DNA from: Alishewanella longhuensis
Lineage (GTDB): Bacteria; Pseudomonadota; Gammaproteobacteria; Enterobacterales; Alteromonadaceae
Length of the DNA stretch: 64,000 bases
Direction: 5' to 3'
Assembly (NCBI RefSeq): GCF_014653435.1
Contig: NZ_BNAO01000002.1
Location: 29,730 to 93,729 of the forward strand
Positions 12,323-23,529 of the stretch are shown here, one piece after another. Position numbers and translations under genes: made by a program. The notes beneath the pieces were generated by a model that saw only the letters and a program-made list of their open reading frames with translations, had not been told where the DNA came from and made no database searches. Numbering within the stretch: position 1 is the first letter of the stretch; every line of letters begins with the position of its first letter.

Positions 12323-14263
12323 TTATTGTTTTGCATCCTTGCCAATATGCTTATCAAAAAATGCCAACATTTGCGTGTATAAAGCCTCACGATTATCAAC
12401 ATTAAAGAAGCCATGGCCATCTTCTTTTACTAACCACTCATAAGGCTTACCAATGCTATCCAAAGCTTTACGCAGGTTATTAGCATGCACTATCGGCACC
12501 CGTACATCTTTTGAGCCATGAACTATAAAGAGTTCAGCTTTAATTTTATCCACATGATGTACCGGTGAAATCGAACGTAAATATTCTTCGCCTTCACCAA
12601 CATGCGCTTTTAGATATTGACCTATGCTCGGGTTACGGCTGGCATCAGAGCCATCACCACTAAAAAATAATGGCATATCGTATACCCCCACATAACCTAC
12701 ACTGCACTTATAGAGATCAGGTTCTTTAATAACCCCCCATAATGCGGCATAACCGCCATAGCTACCGCCGTAAATACATACCCGATCTTTATTGGTAATG
12801 CCCTGCTCAATCGCCCACAGGGTACCATCGGTGACATCATCCTGCATTTTACGGCCCCACTGTAACCGGCCGGCACGATAAAAATCGTCACCATAACCAC
12901 CCGAGCCCCGGAAGTTTATTTGTAATGTCGCGTAACCCCGGCTAGCGAAAAATTGTGCCTCGTTATCAAAACCCCAGCTATCAAAAACCCCAAAAGGACC
13001 ACCATGTACGTTTACAATTAGCGGTACACCTTCGGTTTTGCCGGCTGGCATGGTCAGTAAACCGCGAATAATTTTACCGTCTCTGGCCGTAAAGGAAATC
13101 TCGCGCATTGGCTGCATTTGTGCTGGTTTTATTTTACCCAGCGCCGATGCCAAATAGCGGGCTTGGCCTTTTTTAACATCAAACAGATAAAAATCACCGG
13201 GGTTGCGATCGTTTTTAACGTTAAATAATACCGTGTTACCCTCGCGGTCGAAGGAGGTAAAGCTCAACACCTGATCCGGGAAGGCATTTTGTAACCCAGC
13301 GAACAATTTCGTTTCCGGATGCTCAGCGTTGATTAATTCCAAATCGCTGCTGGAAGTCGCAAAGTTAACCGCCAGCACTTCGCCATCACTGCCGCGGATC
13401 ACCGAGCCCACATCGGAAAAACTATGGCGGGCTAATAGGGTTAACTCAGAGGTGGCAAAATCGTACTGGAATACCCCAGCGACATCGCCCTCGCCTTCAG
13501 CAATATCGTGATTCGACGAAAAGTACGCTTTACTGTTGTCAGCGGAAAATCCCAACGGAGAGATACTTGGGTTTTTGCGCTTGGTCGGCACATCCAGCTT
13601 TTGCCAGCTATTGTCTTTTTTATAGTGGATTACCGTGCGGTTATCATCAAAAGATTTACCTTCAATCGCTTCAATCCCGACGCGCACATTACCGCTGTTA
13701 TCCGCAATCAAACCTATAACAGTACCCGCAGGTTGATCATCTAAATAGCGCTCTCTGCCACGATTAACATCCAGCGTAAAAGCCCGCCACCCCGTCTTAT
13801 CACGCAGATTATAACGGGCAATCAGGATGCGGTCTTTTTGCTGAGGTAACATATGCATAATGCTGTATAAGATACCATCGTTACGTTTGGCAAAAATAAG
13901 CGTACGGCGGCTACCATCGATATTAGCGGCGTATAAGTCGGTAGTAATCCCTTGCATACTGACCAAGTTACCGGTAATTTCCGCCACTTCCATTAACACA
14001 CGCTCATCATTTGCCCAATAAAAATTAAGCACATGCATATTATTGCCAAAACCAAAACTGGAAATAACACTTTGATCGCGTAAGCGCATAACGCCTAATT
14101 TTACTTCCGTTTCTTCCTGATAGGTAAAAGCAACATGCTTACCGTCAGGTGATATTTTCATGGCAGAAAACTGTCGATGCTCAAAAAAGTCACGCACCGG
14201 AATCTCAGTCGCTAAAAGGCTGCCAGCACAACAGAGCAGTAGCAGCGCAAAAAAAACTCTCAT
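12323..14263 (-). CDS. Exported S9-family prolyl oligopeptidase-like peptidase
   Basis: Serine peptidase of the acylaminoacyl-peptidase/dipeptidyl-peptidase branch, 646 aa from the ATG at 14263. AGGGG lies upstream of that ATG. The signal peptide is residues 1-18 (FALLLLCCAGSLLA). The N-terminal part, to about residue 385, is a beta-propeller of the S9 type. The C-terminal alpha/beta hydrolase domain shows GGSYGGY with the nucleophile at S501. The acid is at D586 in HGSKDVRVP, and the base is H617 in DGHGF. It would trim peptides in the periplasm. The gene is alone between a terminator and the Kelch gene upstream. Confidence 0.85.
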   Translation of the reverse strand: MRVFFALLLLCCAGSLLATEIPVRDFFEHRQFSAMKISPDGKHVAFTYQEETEVKLGVMRLRDQSVISSFGFGNNMHVLNFYWANDERVLMEVAEITGNLVSMQGITTDLYAANIDGSRRTLIFAKRNDGILYSIMHMLPQQKDRILIARYNLRDKTGWRAFTLDVNRGRERYLDDQPAGTVIGLIADNSGNVRVGIEAIEGKSFDDNRTVIHYKKDNSWQKLDVPTKRKNPSISPLGFSADNSKAYFSSNHDIAEGEGDVAGVFQYDFATSELTLLARHSFSDVGSVIRGSDGEVLAVNFATSSSDLELINAEHPETKLFAGLQNAFPDQVLSFTSFDREGNTVLFNVKNDRNPGDFYLFDVKKGQARYLASALGKIKPAQMQPMREISFTARDGKIIRGLLTMPAGKTEGVPLIVNVHGGPFGVFDSWGFDNEAQFFASRGYATLQINFRGSGGYGDDFYRAGRLQWGRKMQDDVTDGTLWAIEQGITNKDRVCIYGGSYGGYAALWGVIKEPDLYKCSVGYVGVYDMPLFFSGDGSDASRNPSIGQYLKAHVGEGEEYLRSISPVHHVDKIKAELFIVHGSKDVRVPIVHANNLRKALDSIGKPYEWLVKEDGHGFFNVDNREALYTQMLAFFDKHIGKDAKQ

Positions 14264-14432
14264 AATTTTACAACCCCTAATAAAAAACACCCAATGCTGT
14301 TTTTATACGTTTATAGTATTAGCAATTCTGAATAACTCAGCCTTTCACACTGTGCCAGATTAAAATCGCTTGTAAAGTATCTGTATCTGTAATTGCTGTA
14401 AAGTGCATAGAACAATATTAAAAGAAAATATT

Positions 14433-15434
14433 TTACAAGGGATTTGTAAGTTCTACCGTCACTTTCTCCAAGTGTGCCGAAGTTGCTTTTAAACCGACCT
14501 CAACCGCACCGCCAATAACATAAATGGCTTTATTTAGGCTAACTGCACCCAAACCATGTCGTGGCACCGGCATATCGCCGCGCTGTTGCCATTGGTCTGT
14601 TTGTGGGTTGTAAAGCCACACCTCACTATAAACACCGCCGCCATCATTAAAATACTCACCACCAAATACCCAAATTTGGTTGTTTAATACCGCCGCGGCC
14701 AGACCTCCCTGCGCTTGGGGCATCGCAGCTAAGTTTTGCCAAGTGCCGACTGCTGGATCAAAGCGCTGCAATACTGCGAGATTTCCGCCAGCAACCTGAC
14801 GGCCTCCCACCAGATAAAACTGCTCGTTAAATACTATCGCTGCGGCACTGTTAAACGCCTGCTCCAACGCCGGCGCCTCTGTGACTTGCAGTGTTAGGGG
14901 ATCAAAGATCCAATGCCAATTGACATCCTGTTGATCGCGCCACTGTGCGTTGCTTGCGCCGGATGGTGAACGCCCGGAAGCTAGATGCACTTTGTCATGC
15001 ATCACTGCGGCCGCAGTCTCTGTCAAAGGTTTAGGCAATACTGCAACTTTGCGCCAACTGTTCATGTTTTCATCCAGTAACAGCACATCGGCACTAGCAC
15101 TCCAGCGCCCGCCATTCGCTTCAATAAAACCACCAAATAAAAATAATTGCTCCTTTACTGAGACCAGATAGCCATGATGCCTTGGTTCAGGCAAGGCCGG
15201 CCCAAGCGACCAGCTTTGGGTGGCAGGATCGAAAATCTGCACCACGGCAGTCATTTGCTGTTGTTCCAGCGCAATATCGTCGCTTAGCCCACCGGCAACA
15301 TAAATGCGCCCCTTATGCACAGTAGGATAAATCTCCTGCACGGCTTGTGGCATGGGTGCCAGTGTTTGCCACTCTAATGCGGCTAAAACAGGACTAAAAA
15401 TACCCATTACAAATATGAGAAGAAATTTAGGCAT
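14433..15434 (-). CDS. Exported Kelch-repeat beta-propeller protein
   Basis: A 333-aa protein with a signal peptide (MPKFLLIFVMGIFSPVLAA) and six Kelch blades. The blades are marked by IYVAGGL, LFLFGGF, VHLASGR, FYLVGGR, IWVFGGEY and IYVIGGA, each followed by W/P-containing strands such as WQTLAPMP and WQQRGDMPVP. No catalytic residues can be assigned. Periplasmic Kelch proteins include N-acetylneuraminate epimerase and galactose-oxidase-like folds, but many have no known activity, and no sialic-acid gene is near. GGAG lies seven bases before the ATG. It is followed by the S9 peptidase on the same strand about 170 bp away, so co-transcription is uncertain. Confidence 0.75.
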   Translation of the reverse strand: MPKFLLIFVMGIFSPVLAALEWQTLAPMPQAVQEIYPTVHKGRIYVAGGLSDDIALEQQQMTAVVQIFDPATQSWSLGPALPEPRHHGYLVSVKEQLFLFGGFIEANGGRWSASADVLLLDENMNSWRKVAVLPKPLTETAAAVMHDKVHLASGRSPSGASNAQWRDQQDVNWHWIFDPLTLQVTEAPALEQAFNSAAAIVFNEQFYLVGGRQVAGGNLAVLQRFDPAVGTWQNLAAMPQAQGGLAAAVLNNQIWVFGGEYFNDGGGVYSEVWLYNPQTDQWQQRGDMPVPRHGLGAVSLNKAIYVIGGAVEVGLKATSAHLEKVTVELTNPL

Positions 15435-15557
15435 AGCTTTGCTCCGTTATCAGGTTCTATCTATTTATAGAGCACAACGCCTACAGATACGAGCACTCGT
15501 CATAGACAGTTTATTCCAAGAAAGTTTAGATGATGCTAAGTTGAGATTTAATCAAAA

Positions 15558-16346
15558 TTAATCAACGATTTGACGTGTTTTTGGTTTATTAATTAATGAT
15601 ACCAACACAAAGCTTAATAACATTAATAAAAACCACGCGTTTAGTTTTTGCCATGAGACCAATTGCCAGGCAGTCTGCTGATTCGGGTAAATCCAGATAT
15701 TGGCGTAAGTCGCGATATTCTCAGCCAACCAGATAAATAGACTAACCAGAAAAAACCCCAGCAGCAGTGGCATCTGGCGGTGTGTTTTAATAATTTGGTA
15801 GTAAATTGTCGTCCGGTAAAATAAAAATACAGTCGCCGCTAATAACACCCAGCGAAAGTCCCAGATAAAGTGATGCGTAAAAAAATTTAAATAGATGGCC
15901 AGCACTAACGCAATGGTAACTTGCTTTTGCGGATAACCAGAATATTCAAAGTGAAAAATTCGCCAGACGCGCGCAATATAACTTCCTACTGCACTGTACA
16001 TAAAACCGGTAAATAGCGGTACATTACCAATACCAAAAATAAAGGGCCCAGGATAATGCCAGGATCCTATGGCGTCGGAGGTTTTAAATAACTCCATGAT
16101 AGTGGCCACCAGGTGGAATACCACTATCACCAAAGATTCGCGCCAGGTTTCTAACTTAGTGGCTAATAACACAATCTGAAACGCAATAGCCGCCAGGAAA
16201 ATAAAATCATAACGGTGCAGGCTTTCTAAAGGGTACCAATAATGGGTAACAATCATCACGGCCAGTAAATAGCCGCCAAAAATACAGGCATAAGCCTGCT
16301 TTAAGCCAAATAACCAAAACTCACGTAGAAAAACCCGAAAACTCAT
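15558..16346 (-). CDS. DUF817-family integral membrane protein
   Basis: A 262-aa protein with about eight membrane segments. The DUF817-like signatures [13 protein letters not shown] near the N terminus and [19 protein letters not shown] in the middle are present. The function of the family is unknown. The ATG at 16346 ([10 protein letters not shown]) was chosen. The open frame extends further upstream, but those residues are polar and overlap the previous gene, and family members start close to the FGLKQ motif. It follows the hypothetical gene 16402-17451 on the same strand by 55 bp, so the two may be co-transcribed. Confidence 0.7.
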   Translation of the reverse strand: MSFRVFLREFWLFGLKQAYACIFGGYLLAVMIVTHYWYPLESLHRYDFIFLAAIAFQIVLLATKLETWRESLVIVVFHLVATIMELFKTSDAIGSWHYPGPFIFGIGNVPLFTGFMYSAVGSYIARVWRIFHFEYSGYPQKQVTIALVLAIYLNFFTHHFIWDFRWVLLAATVFLFYRTTIYYQIIKTHRQMPLLLGFFLVSLFIWLAENIATYANIWIYPNQQTAWQLVSWQKLNAWFLLMLLSFVLVSLINKPKTRQIVD

Positions 16347-16401
16347 AAAAAACTCAGCGTTAATCGCACTACTATCGCCCTTATCGTCAAAAGAAATAGC
16401 T

Positions 16402-17451
16402 TTATCCAAGCAGTTGCAATCGGCGTACTTCAAGCTGCTGTAGCTCATCGTTATATTGGCCACAATAATCGCTAACACCAGCGCGGTTTAACAGTTTACC
16501 GACCGGGTTGTAAAACCAGCTATACCATGGTAACGCAGCAACGTGCATCCCTTCACTACAGTGTAAATACACCCTGGCTAAATCATTCTTAGTGGCTTGT
16601 TTTTTAAATAAAGGTTGCAACAATACGGTAAGCAGTTGCTCATACCAGGGCGCGGTCTGAGCTGCCAGCTCCTGTTGCCACATAGACTCAACCAGCTGAT
16701 TGGCAAAATGCCATTCGCCAGCAAAAACGAAATACATACTTAGCTCCGCTTCACTAAACGGCCTCTGCCACGCAATGGGCGTGAAAGTGAGTTGCTGCTC
16801 GGCCGTTAGCGACTGTCGAAGCAGCGTAGCGAAGTCAAAATGCTGCCTTATCGCACGGACACTGATAACTTTACTTATCATTAATCTGTTATTTTTTAAA
16901 AGCATACGCCAGAAACGTAGATCGTCATCCAAAATTTTCTGGGCCATAACCAAGTCATTTTGCTGGGCGGCTACCCAGGCTTGTAACAAAAATACGCTTT
17001 GAGCATGTAACAATGGCTGATAAGGGGGTAATTCAGTGGCATCAGGTATGATTTCGTGCCAAACGGCTATGGTACGCAGCGACTGATATAAATCGAGTAA
17101 GGCGTGCTGCTCTGCTAGTAACACGGGTAATTGTGAACTTTTTTCGGTTAACAGCTCACTGCAATCTTTTGAGCGGCAAGCCTGCACGATAGCAGAGAGT
17201 TCTGCTGAGAGCTGATACTCTGGCAAGGTTGCCCGCTCAATATAGTACTGATAGGCATTTTCTGCCGCCTGTAGTTTATTGATCTGTTCAAGATGAGGTT
17301 CAGTAACCCGCATCAGGCTTAAAGCGGGTTCTGCCGGTGTTTCATCAGACAAGTTGATAACAAAGAGCGCAGTATAAAAGATCAGCAGCAGCGCAACCAA
17401 GGTCGTCAGAGCCCAACAACACAGTTTAATTCCCTTTGCGAATAACGCCAT
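16402..17451 (-). CDS. Hypothetical single-pass membrane-anchored protein
   Basis: A 349-aa protein I do not recognise. One N-terminal membrane helix (about residues 8-33) is followed by a helical periplasmic domain rich in Gln, Leu and Ala, with a CRSKDC pair of cysteines near residue 90. The C terminus ends abruptly at [13 protein letters not shown], just where a further helix might be expected, so a slightly shortened gene is possible. It lies just upstream of the DUF817 gene on the same strand. No catalytic motif is visible. Confidence 0.6.
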   Translation of the reverse strand: MALFAKGIKLCCWALTTLVALLLIFYTALFVINLSDETPAEPALSLMRVTEPHLEQINKLQAAENAYQYYIERATLPEYQLSAELSAIVQACRSKDCSELLTEKSSQLPVLLAEQHALLDLYQSLRTIAVWHEIIPDATELPPYQPLLHAQSVFLLQAWVAAQQNDLVMAQKILDDDLRFWRMLLKNNRLMISKVISVRAIRQHFDFATLLRQSLTAEQQLTFTPIAWQRPFSEAELSMYFVFAGEWHFANQLVESMWQQELAAQTAPWYEQLLTVLLQPLFKKQATKNDLARVYLHCSEGMHVAALPWYSWFYNPVGKLLNRAGVSDYCGQYNDELQQLEVRRLQLLG

Positions 17452-17638
17452 CTAGTTAATCCCTTAAAATATTTAAATTTATCTTACATTACTGAACAAC
17501 AGCGGGATCTGCAATAGCGCGCTTTGGATACAACGCCCAGCGGCAAAAAGCCCGCTTGAGACACTCGATCCAAACCTCAATAAAAATCACTTAATTACAA
17601 TAACTTAGATGGAAAAATAAAATATTCATTTTACGTCT

Positions 17639-17662
17639 CGATAAAGCCTTCGCGCTTTATCG
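17639..17662. other. Perfect 9-bp hairpin upstream of methyltransferase
   Basis: CGATAAAGC and GCTTTATCG flank a CTTCGC loop about 50 bp before the methyltransferase start. No T run follows, so it may be a 5-prime leader stem or the 3-prime stem of something lost. Nothing else is visible in 17452-17708. Confidence 0.5.
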
Positions 17663-17708
17663 TAATTGCTATAAAATACGCCACCTAATTTTGCCTGTGC
17701 CCTTTGCC

Positions 17709-18509
17709 ATGATCGCTACCAATGCTTTATATACTGATTTGTCTGGCTATTACGATCTGATGTGCTGCGATATTAATTACCTGGCGCAGAGCAATACAGT
17801 ACTGCGATTGCACCGGCTATTTGGTAACGGCGGCAAAACGCATCTGGACCTGGCTTGTGGCACCGGGCCGCATATTCAGCACTTTTTGGCTGCAGGTTAT
17901 CAGTGTACCGGTTTAGATCTTAACTTGCCCATGCTAGAAATAGCACGGCAGCGCTGCCCAGATGCACATTTTATGTTAGATAATATGTGCCATTTCACCC
18001 TGTCGCAGCCTGTGGATCTTATTACCTGTTTTTTATATTCACTTCATTACACTGCACAAATTAATGCGCTGCAACAATGTATTACCCAGGTTTATACCGC
18101 GCTTAAGCCAGGTGGTGTTTTTTGTTTTAACGCGGTAGACAAAAATAAAATTTGTAATCTCAGTGCTGTCAGCCACCGCACCCGACATCTGGATAGTTTG
18201 TTCGAATTTAGCTCAGCTTGGTTTTACAGCGGACAGGGCGAACAACAGGCTTTGCGACTAAGTATTAATAAAACCGATAGCAACCAAAACCAATACTGGC
18301 AAGATGAACACTCCATGGTAGCAATTAGTTTTGACGAATTAGAAGCCTTGCTAAATCCCTATTTCGAAGTCCATAGACTAGCTCATGATTATGAGTGTAT
18401 TCAGCCTTGGCAGGTCGATACGGGTAATGCTTTGTTTGTCTGTATCAAACGCTCAGAAGCAGACGACCTATTTCCCGATACTCTAATATCAGATTCACTA
18501 GGTTACTAA
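17709..18509 (+). CDS. Class I SAM-dependent methyltransferase
   Basis: About 266 aa with a Rossmann methyltransferase core. Motif I is LDLACGTGPHIQHF. The acidic end of strand 2 is TGLDLNLPML, and motif IV is DLITCFLYSLHY followed by LKPGGVFCFNAVD. The layout fits the Methyltransf_25/11 group that modifies small molecules or proteins; the substrate cannot be guessed. The frame opens at a TTG at 17691, but the ATG at 17709 is preferred. Neither has a convincing SD. The gene stands alone, with about 290 bp of AT-rich DNA before the next gene. Confidence 0.75.
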   Translation: MIATNALYTDLSGYYDLMCCDINYLAQSNTVLRLHRLFGNGGKTHLDLACGTGPHIQHFLAAGYQCTGLDLNLPMLEIARQRCPDAHFMLDNMCHFTLSQPVDLITCFLYSLHYTAQINALQQCITQVYTALKPGGVFCFNAVDKNKICNLSAVSHRTRHLDSLFEFSSAWFYSGQGEQQALRLSINKTDSNQNQYWQDEHSMVAISFDELEALLNPYFEVHRLAHDYECIQPWQVDTGNALFVCIKRSEADDLFPDTLISDSLGY

Positions 18510-18798
18510 TAAATAGAGGTTTTTAATTACTTGTAACTTTTAACGCTTAATCCTGAAAATTAGCAGCCATTGCACGAAATTAACTACTGTGTATCGGCAA
18601 ATCTGAACATTCTGGTCTACGCTTAGCTCAGAGCGGTTCAGGACTTATCTATGACGATATTACAATCTTGTTGGCAAAAATATCTTTAAGCTCGCTTTTT
18701 ATTCCAAACCTTTACTAATCTCAATTTGTAAACAAACACCAAGCTATTTCGTTTTCAGACACTCAAGTCAATAAGCAGTAAAACGGGGATAACGCGCT

Positions 18799-20904
18799 AT
18801 GTTTCAATTAACCATTCAACAGCGTTTTGCCTTTTGGGCTGGTAGCAGCTTAATTATCACTATTTTGGTGTGTGCCGGTGTCGGTCTGTGGCAATTCTCA
18901 AACATTAGCCAACAACTGGCGATACAAAGTCAAAAAACGTTGCAAGCCCAGGCTGATAATTACCTTAAAGCGGTTTCATCTCAAGAATCTCAGACGGTTG
19001 CCAGCCGCTTTGAACAGACGATCAGTGCCGCAGCGACAATGACAGATGCAACTAGCCAAATTGTTCAGACAAATATCGACAGCAAACGCAACCTGATTAT
19101 CGAGTTTCAAAAAGAGGTATTAAAAAATAATCCTAATTTCCTCGGTAACTTTATTGCTTTTGAACCCAATGCGCTTGATGGGCAGGATGCGCTTTTTCGC
19201 GGTGAAATCGGGCAGGATGATAATGGGCGCTTTCAACCTTATGTAGCGCGATCTGGTCTGGAAATTGTGCTAGCCTCATTGGAAGGCTTAGAAGATCAAA
19301 CCAGAGATGAAAACGGCCTGCGCGCAGGTGACTATTACTTATGCCCAAAAGATAATCGCCGACGTTGTGTCGTTGGTCCTTACCTTTATCCGGTAGATGG
19401 CCAAGAGGTGCTGCTCGCTACGGTTTCCGCACCTATTATCGTCAATGGCGCATTGATTGGCGCCGCGGGTATTGATATATCAGCTGCGTTTATTCAACGG
19501 CTTATTACTGATACGGCAAGCCGTTTATACCAGGGGGCTGGCAGCGCTATTTTACTCAGCTCATCAGGCGTTATTGCCGGGCATAGCAGTAAACCGGAAT
19601 CGGTCGGTAAAAATATCAATATTTTACCGACAACCGAGCAGCAACAAATCCGCCAGGCAATATCCAGTAGCAGCATTGTTACCAACTACACCAATGAACA
19701 ATTCGTCATCGCTACCCCTTTTAATATCGATCAAGATCCCCTGCCCTGGGTGCTGTATCTAAGTTTGCCGACGGCTGTAGTATTAGCTGATGTCGCCGCC
19801 CAACAACAAACTCTGGACACTGCCAGTCAACAATTTACTACAGCCCTCACCATTATAGGGTTACTACTGGCAGCATTAGGTATTGGTATTGTATGGCTAG
19901 TCTCTCGTAATAGTATCGCCCCCTTAAAAGACATGACCAGCATGGTTGCCGCTATAGCTGAAGGGGAAGGCGATCTCACCCAGCGCTTGAGTATTAACCG
20001 TAAAGATGAGGTAGGTCAGCTGGCAGGTTATGTCAATAGTTTTATTAGTCGGCTACAAACTATGATTAGCCAGTTAGTGCAAGTCGGAGCTCAGGTCAGA
20101 ACCTTGTCTGCCGAAGGCACTGCCATCGGTCGGCAAACCGATGAGCAAGTTAAGCAACAACAACAGCTGATAGAGCAGATCGTCACGGCGGTAACGCAAA
20201 TGTCAGCTACCGCACAAGATGTTGCACGCAGTGCAGCCAATGCAGCTGAAGCAGTACGGCAAGCCGATAATGCCGCCAATAAAGGCAACAGCGTAGTACA
20301 ACAAACCGTGCAAGCTGTTTCTAATGTAGAGAGAAGCTCCTCGCAGGCGAAAGATGCGATGTTGCAGCTAGAAGCCAATAGCAATGAAATCATTAGTATC
20401 CTGGGCGTTATACAGGGTATTGCCGAACAAACTAACTTACTGGCGCTAAACGCTGCGATTGAAGCGGCCCGGGCAGGTGAGCAAGGCCGAGGCTTTGCCG
20501 TGGTTGCTGACGAAGTTAGAGCATTAGCTGCGCGCACCCGCACCGCTACCGAAGATATCCGGCTCATGCTAAGTACCTTGCAAGAAGGTAGTCGCAACGC
20601 CGCCGGCATGATGCAAACCAGTAGTGAGCGGGTAAATGAAAGCGTGCAGTTAGCTAAACAAGCTGAGGGTGCCCTAGCGGATATTAAAGACGCCATCTCG
20701 CAAATTAGCCAAATGAACTTTCAAATTGCTACTGCTACCGAAGAGCAAAGCGCCGTTTGTGAAGATGTAAATAAAAATATTACCCGTATTGCTGCTGCAG
20801 TCTCTGATACTGCAGAAGCGGCCCGATCACTAAGACAGCTAGGCCAACAGCAAGATAACGCAGCGGCTACACTACAAAAGCAACTTGGACAATTTAAGGT
20901 GTAA
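18799..20904 (+). CDS. Methyl-accepting chemotaxis protein with Cache-type sensor
   Basis: A 701-aa transmembrane chemoreceptor. An N-terminal helix (residues 10-33) is followed by a large periplasmic Cache-like domain (about 40-345) with [10 protein letters not shown] and [20 protein letters not shown] second helix lies near 348-370, then HAMP (about 371-425). The cytoplasmic signalling rod carries the conserved tip [19 protein letters not shown]. No C-terminal CheR-tethering pentapeptide is present. The ligand is unknown; Cache sensors often bind amino acids or small organic acids. GGGGATAA lies upstream of the ATG. It is likely a single transcription unit, with the fasciclin gene 82 bp downstream. 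Confidence 0.9.
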   Translation: MFQLTIQQRFAFWAGSSLIITILVCAGVGLWQFSNISQQLAIQSQKTLQAQADNYLKAVSSQESQTVASRFEQTISAAATMTDATSQIVQTNIDSKRNLIIEFQKEVLKNNPNFLGNFIAFEPNALDGQDALFRGEIGQDDNGRFQPYVARSGLEIVLASLEGLEDQTRDENGLRAGDYYLCPKDNRRRCVVGPYLYPVDGQEVLLATVSAPIIVNGALIGAAGIDISAAFIQRLITDTASRLYQGAGSAILLSSSGVIAGHSSKPESVGKNINILPTTEQQQIRQAISSSSIVTNYTNEQFVIATPFNIDQDPLPWVLYLSLPTAVVLADVAAQQQTLDTASQQFTTALTIIGLLLAALGIGIVWLVSRNSIAPLKDMTSMVAAIAEGEGDLTQRLSINRKDEVGQLAGYVNSFISRLQTMISQLVQVGAQVRTLSAEGTAIGRQTDEQVKQQQQLIEQIVTAVTQMSATAQDVARSAANAAEAVRQADNAANKGNSVVQQTVQAVSNVERSSSQAKDAMLQLEANSNEIISILGVIQGIAEQTNLLALNAAIEAARAGEQGRGFAVVADEVRALAARTRTATEDIRLMLSTLQEGSRNAAGMMQTSSERVNESVQLAKQAEGALADIKDAISQISQMNFQIATATEEQSAVCEDVNKNITRIAAAVSDTAEAARSLRQLGQQQDNAAATLQKQLGQFKV

Positions 20905-20986
20905 TAATTTAAATCTGATCCTTTTACCAAGACGGCACGTTTATTAGGCAGACCATTTTGTCTAACATTGTGTAAGAGGATCAGGT

Positions 20987-21475
20987 ATGAAATTAGCACG
21001 TTTGATTGGTGTTTCATTATTAGCAAGCTCATTATCATTTGCAGCTTTTGCTCACAACCACAAAAGCAAAGCCGATATCGTTGACACAGCAGTAGCGGCT
21101 GGCAGTTTTACCACACTGGTTACCGCAGTTCAGGCAGCAGATTTAGTTGACACCCTGAAAAGCGCTGGCCCATTCACTGTTTTTGCACCTAACGACGCAG
21201 CATTTGCCAAAATACCTGCGGCTGATTTAAATGCATTAGTAGCCGATAAAGCGGCATTAACCAATGTTCTAACTTACCATGTGGTTGCCGGTAAAGTGAT
21301 GGCAGCAGACGTAGTAAAACTTACCTCAGCTACCACAGTACAAGGTCAGGACTTAGCAATTGAAGTTAGAGATGGCAAAGTGTTTGTAAATGGCGCCGAA
21401 GTTATTGCTACTGACATTGAAACCAGTAATGGCGTTATTCATGTATTGGATACCGTAGTATTACCTACAAACTAA
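20987..21475 (+). CDS. Exported fasciclin (FAS1) domain protein
   Basis: A 162-aa protein with a signal peptide (residues 1-22, ending AFAH) and one FAS1 domain. The H1 box is [15 protein letters not shown] and the H2 box is [16 protein letters not shown]1 modules mediate adhesion or bind small molecules at cell surfaces. The single-domain, secreted form is common in proteobacteria. AAGAGGATCAGGT gives a good SD, and a strong rho-independent terminator follows. It lies between two chemoreceptor genes on the same strand, but the terminator separates it from the second. Confidence 0.85.
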   Translation: MKLARLIGVSLLASSLSFAAFAHNHKSKADIVDTAVAAGSFTTLVTAVQAADLVDTLKSAGPFTVFAPNDAAFAKIPAADLNALVADKAALTNVLTYHVVAGKVMAADVVKLTSATTVQGQDLAIEVRDGKVFVNGAEVIATDIETSNGVIHVLDTVVLPTN

Positions 21476-21485
21476 TCCTTGCAGA

Positions 21486-21515
21486 GGCAAGTAGTATCCC
21501 GCTGCTTGCCTTTTT
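21486..21515 (+). terminator. Rho-independent terminator after fasciclin gene
   Basis: GGCAAGTAG pairs with CTGCTTGCC (one G-U pair) around a 7-nt loop and is followed by TTTTT. Confidence 0.85.
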
Positions 21516-21865
21516 AAAGCAACCATAGCTGTACCTTTTTATACAACCGTAGTCCCCCCCTTTATCGATTATTTACTCCCAGTCGCCTTGGGTAAATTTT
21601 TTGTTGATATTGCTATCACGGCCTGACGCTAAAGATAACCACTTGTATAACCATGAGTTTTCTGATTGCTTTATCGGCACCTGCTCAAAATTAAGCATTT
21701 TTTTAATAGCAAACCGTAAAAGCTCATCTATGCTTTAATTAGATAGTTTTGAACGTTCGATCTAAAATCAAAATGCGACCACTATTAATAAGTCACTGTT
21801 ATAAAAGTATAAATCTTAAAAATACTCAACACTATTCCCACCGAAACTTGTATAGGTGAAGATGT
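21516..21865. other. AT-rich intergenic stretch upstream of second chemoreceptor
   Basis: Three hundred and fifty bases without a credible gene on either strand. The only structure I see is a nested dyad at 21739-21765, TTAGAT and ATCTAA around GAACGTTC. It could be an operator or promoter-proximal site for the chemoreceptor-kinase pair. Confidence 0.4.
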
Positions 21866-23491
21866 ATGCTTAATAATATCAGTGTTAGAACAAGATTATT
21901 TTTACTCTCGGCTATTCCCGTCATCACGCTGGTGATAACCGTCATTTTTTCATATGCCGAAATGCGCAAACTAAATCAAGGCATAGATAGTTTATATTTC
22001 GACCGTGTCGTGGCGCTAAACCAACTTAAACGCGTTTCAGATGCTTATGCAGTCACCTCAGTTGATACTTTCCACAAGCATAAATCGGGCATCATGGATA
22101 AATTCAGCGCATTAAATGCGTTGGAACAAGCTTCACAAACAGCACAGGTTAATTGGCAAGCATATTTAGGTACTCAGCTCACCAGCGAAGAACGCTCATT
22201 AATACAACAAGTAGAAACCCACTTAACCCCGTTCCTGCGTCAATTTCAATTGTTCCGGAACGGTATCGAAAATGACAGCTTTCATCAGCTATCGGAAAGT
22301 GCATTTAACAATCAGCTTTATAGCGCGGCCGATCCGTTAAGTGCAGCGTTAGATAACCTTATCGTGCTACAACTCACTGAGTCAGATAAATTCAGACAAA
22401 CAGCAGAAGCAAATTTTTCACAATTTACCCGCTTTTTTGCCATTGTTATTATCAGTGTGATTGTCTTACTCATGATAATCGCTAAGTTTATATATTCCTC
22501 CATTAATACACCACTGACCTCGTTACGAACTTCAATTGAACAAGTTGGGCAACATTTAGATTTAAGAGTACGGGTGAATTGTATTGGGCGGGACGAATTA
22601 GCCGCTACCGGCAACACTTTTAATCATACCTTAGAAAAGCTACAAGGCTTTTTCGCGGAGTTAGGTGGCGCCATTCAACAAATGGCAACTGCTTCAGAGC
22701 AGATGCACAGTATTAGTATTCGAGTGAGTAATACTGCAGATGAACAGTCCCATAAAGCCACGTTAATAGCCACAGCGGTAACCGAAATGTCGGCAGCCAT
22801 TCAAGAGGTTGCAGGCAATGCTTTAGCCACCTCAGAGCAAGCGAATACCACCGATACCTTATCGCAGCAAGGCTATCAAAGTGTACGTGATAATGTGGCG
22901 GCTATTAATCAATTATCCAGCGCCTTAGTTAACTCAGCAGAAATTATTAGCAACCTAAATCAGGAAAGTGACAAAATAAGCCAAGTATTGGCAGTGATCC
23001 GCAGTATTGCTGAGCAAACCAATTTACTGGCGCTAAATGCGGCTATTGAAGCGGCCAGAGCAGGTGAAGCCGGTCGTGGCTTTGCCGTAGTGGCCGACGA
23101 AGTGAGAACCTTAGCCACCAGCACCCAACAAGCCACCGAATCGATTAAAATCATGATAGAAAACCTGCAACGTTCGTCTAAATCGGCTGTATCGTCAATG
23201 CAAGCATCTGAACAATACGCACAGCTCAGCGTGGATAAAGCCGGTAATGCTGGCACTATCATTGAGAACATAAAAAACTCTATCTCAACCATAGTAGATA
23301 TGAATGTGCAAATCTCAACGGCCACCGAGGAGCAAACCATCGTTGCGGATGATATCAGCAGAAATATTAGCGACTTTACAGTAAGTATTGGTGAAGTCAG
23401 TCGCAGTGCTAGGGAAAGCTCTACTGCCAGCGAAATGTTGGCGCATTTGGCGGCTAAACTACAAACTCAAGCGCGCGCGTTTAAAGTTTAA
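21866..23491 (+). CDS. Methyl-accepting chemotaxis protein with four-helix sensor
   Basis: A 541-aa chemoreceptor. Transmembrane helices lie at about 12-30 and 190-212 and enclose an all-helical periplasmic domain of about 150 residues, of 4HB_MCP type. HAMP follows (about 213-265), then the signalling rod with [19 protein letters not shown]. The gene is followed after 38 bp by the PAS histidine kinase on the same strand, so the two may be co-transcribed. No pentapeptide tether is seen. The ligand is unknown. Confidence 0.9.
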   Translation: MLNNISVRTRLFLLSAIPVITLVITVIFSYAEMRKLNQGIDSLYFDRVVALNQLKRVSDAYAVTSVDTFHKHKSGIMDKFSALNALEQASQTAQVNWQAYLGTQLTSEERSLIQQVETHLTPFLRQFQLFRNGIENDSFHQLSESAFNNQLYSAADPLSAALDNLIVLQLTESDKFRQTAEANFSQFTRFFAIVIISVIVLLMIIAKFIYSSINTPLTSLRTSIEQVGQHLDLRVRVNCIGRDELAATGNTFNHTLEKLQGFFAELGGAIQQMATASEQMHSISIRVSNTADEQSHKATLIATAVTEMSAAIQEVAGNALATSEQANTTDTLSQQGYQSVRDNVAAINQLSSALVNSAEIISNLNQESDKISQVLAVIRSIAEQTNLLALNAAIEAARAGEAGRGFAVVADEVRTLATSTQQATESIKIMIENLQRSSKSAVSSMQASEQYAQLSVDKAGNAGTIIENIKNSISTIVDMNVQISTATEEQTIVADDISRNISDFTVSIGEVSRSARESSTASEMLAHLAAKLQTQARAFKV

Positions 23492-23529
23492 AGGCAACTG
23501 ATACCAGCGTCTTTAGCAGAGGAATACGT

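Noticed and set aside
20091..20696. 201-codon minus-strand frame opposite the chemoreceptor signalling domain
   Set aside because: The conserved plus-strand protein is certain; the reverse frame is a Ser/Ala/Cys-rich mirror of it.
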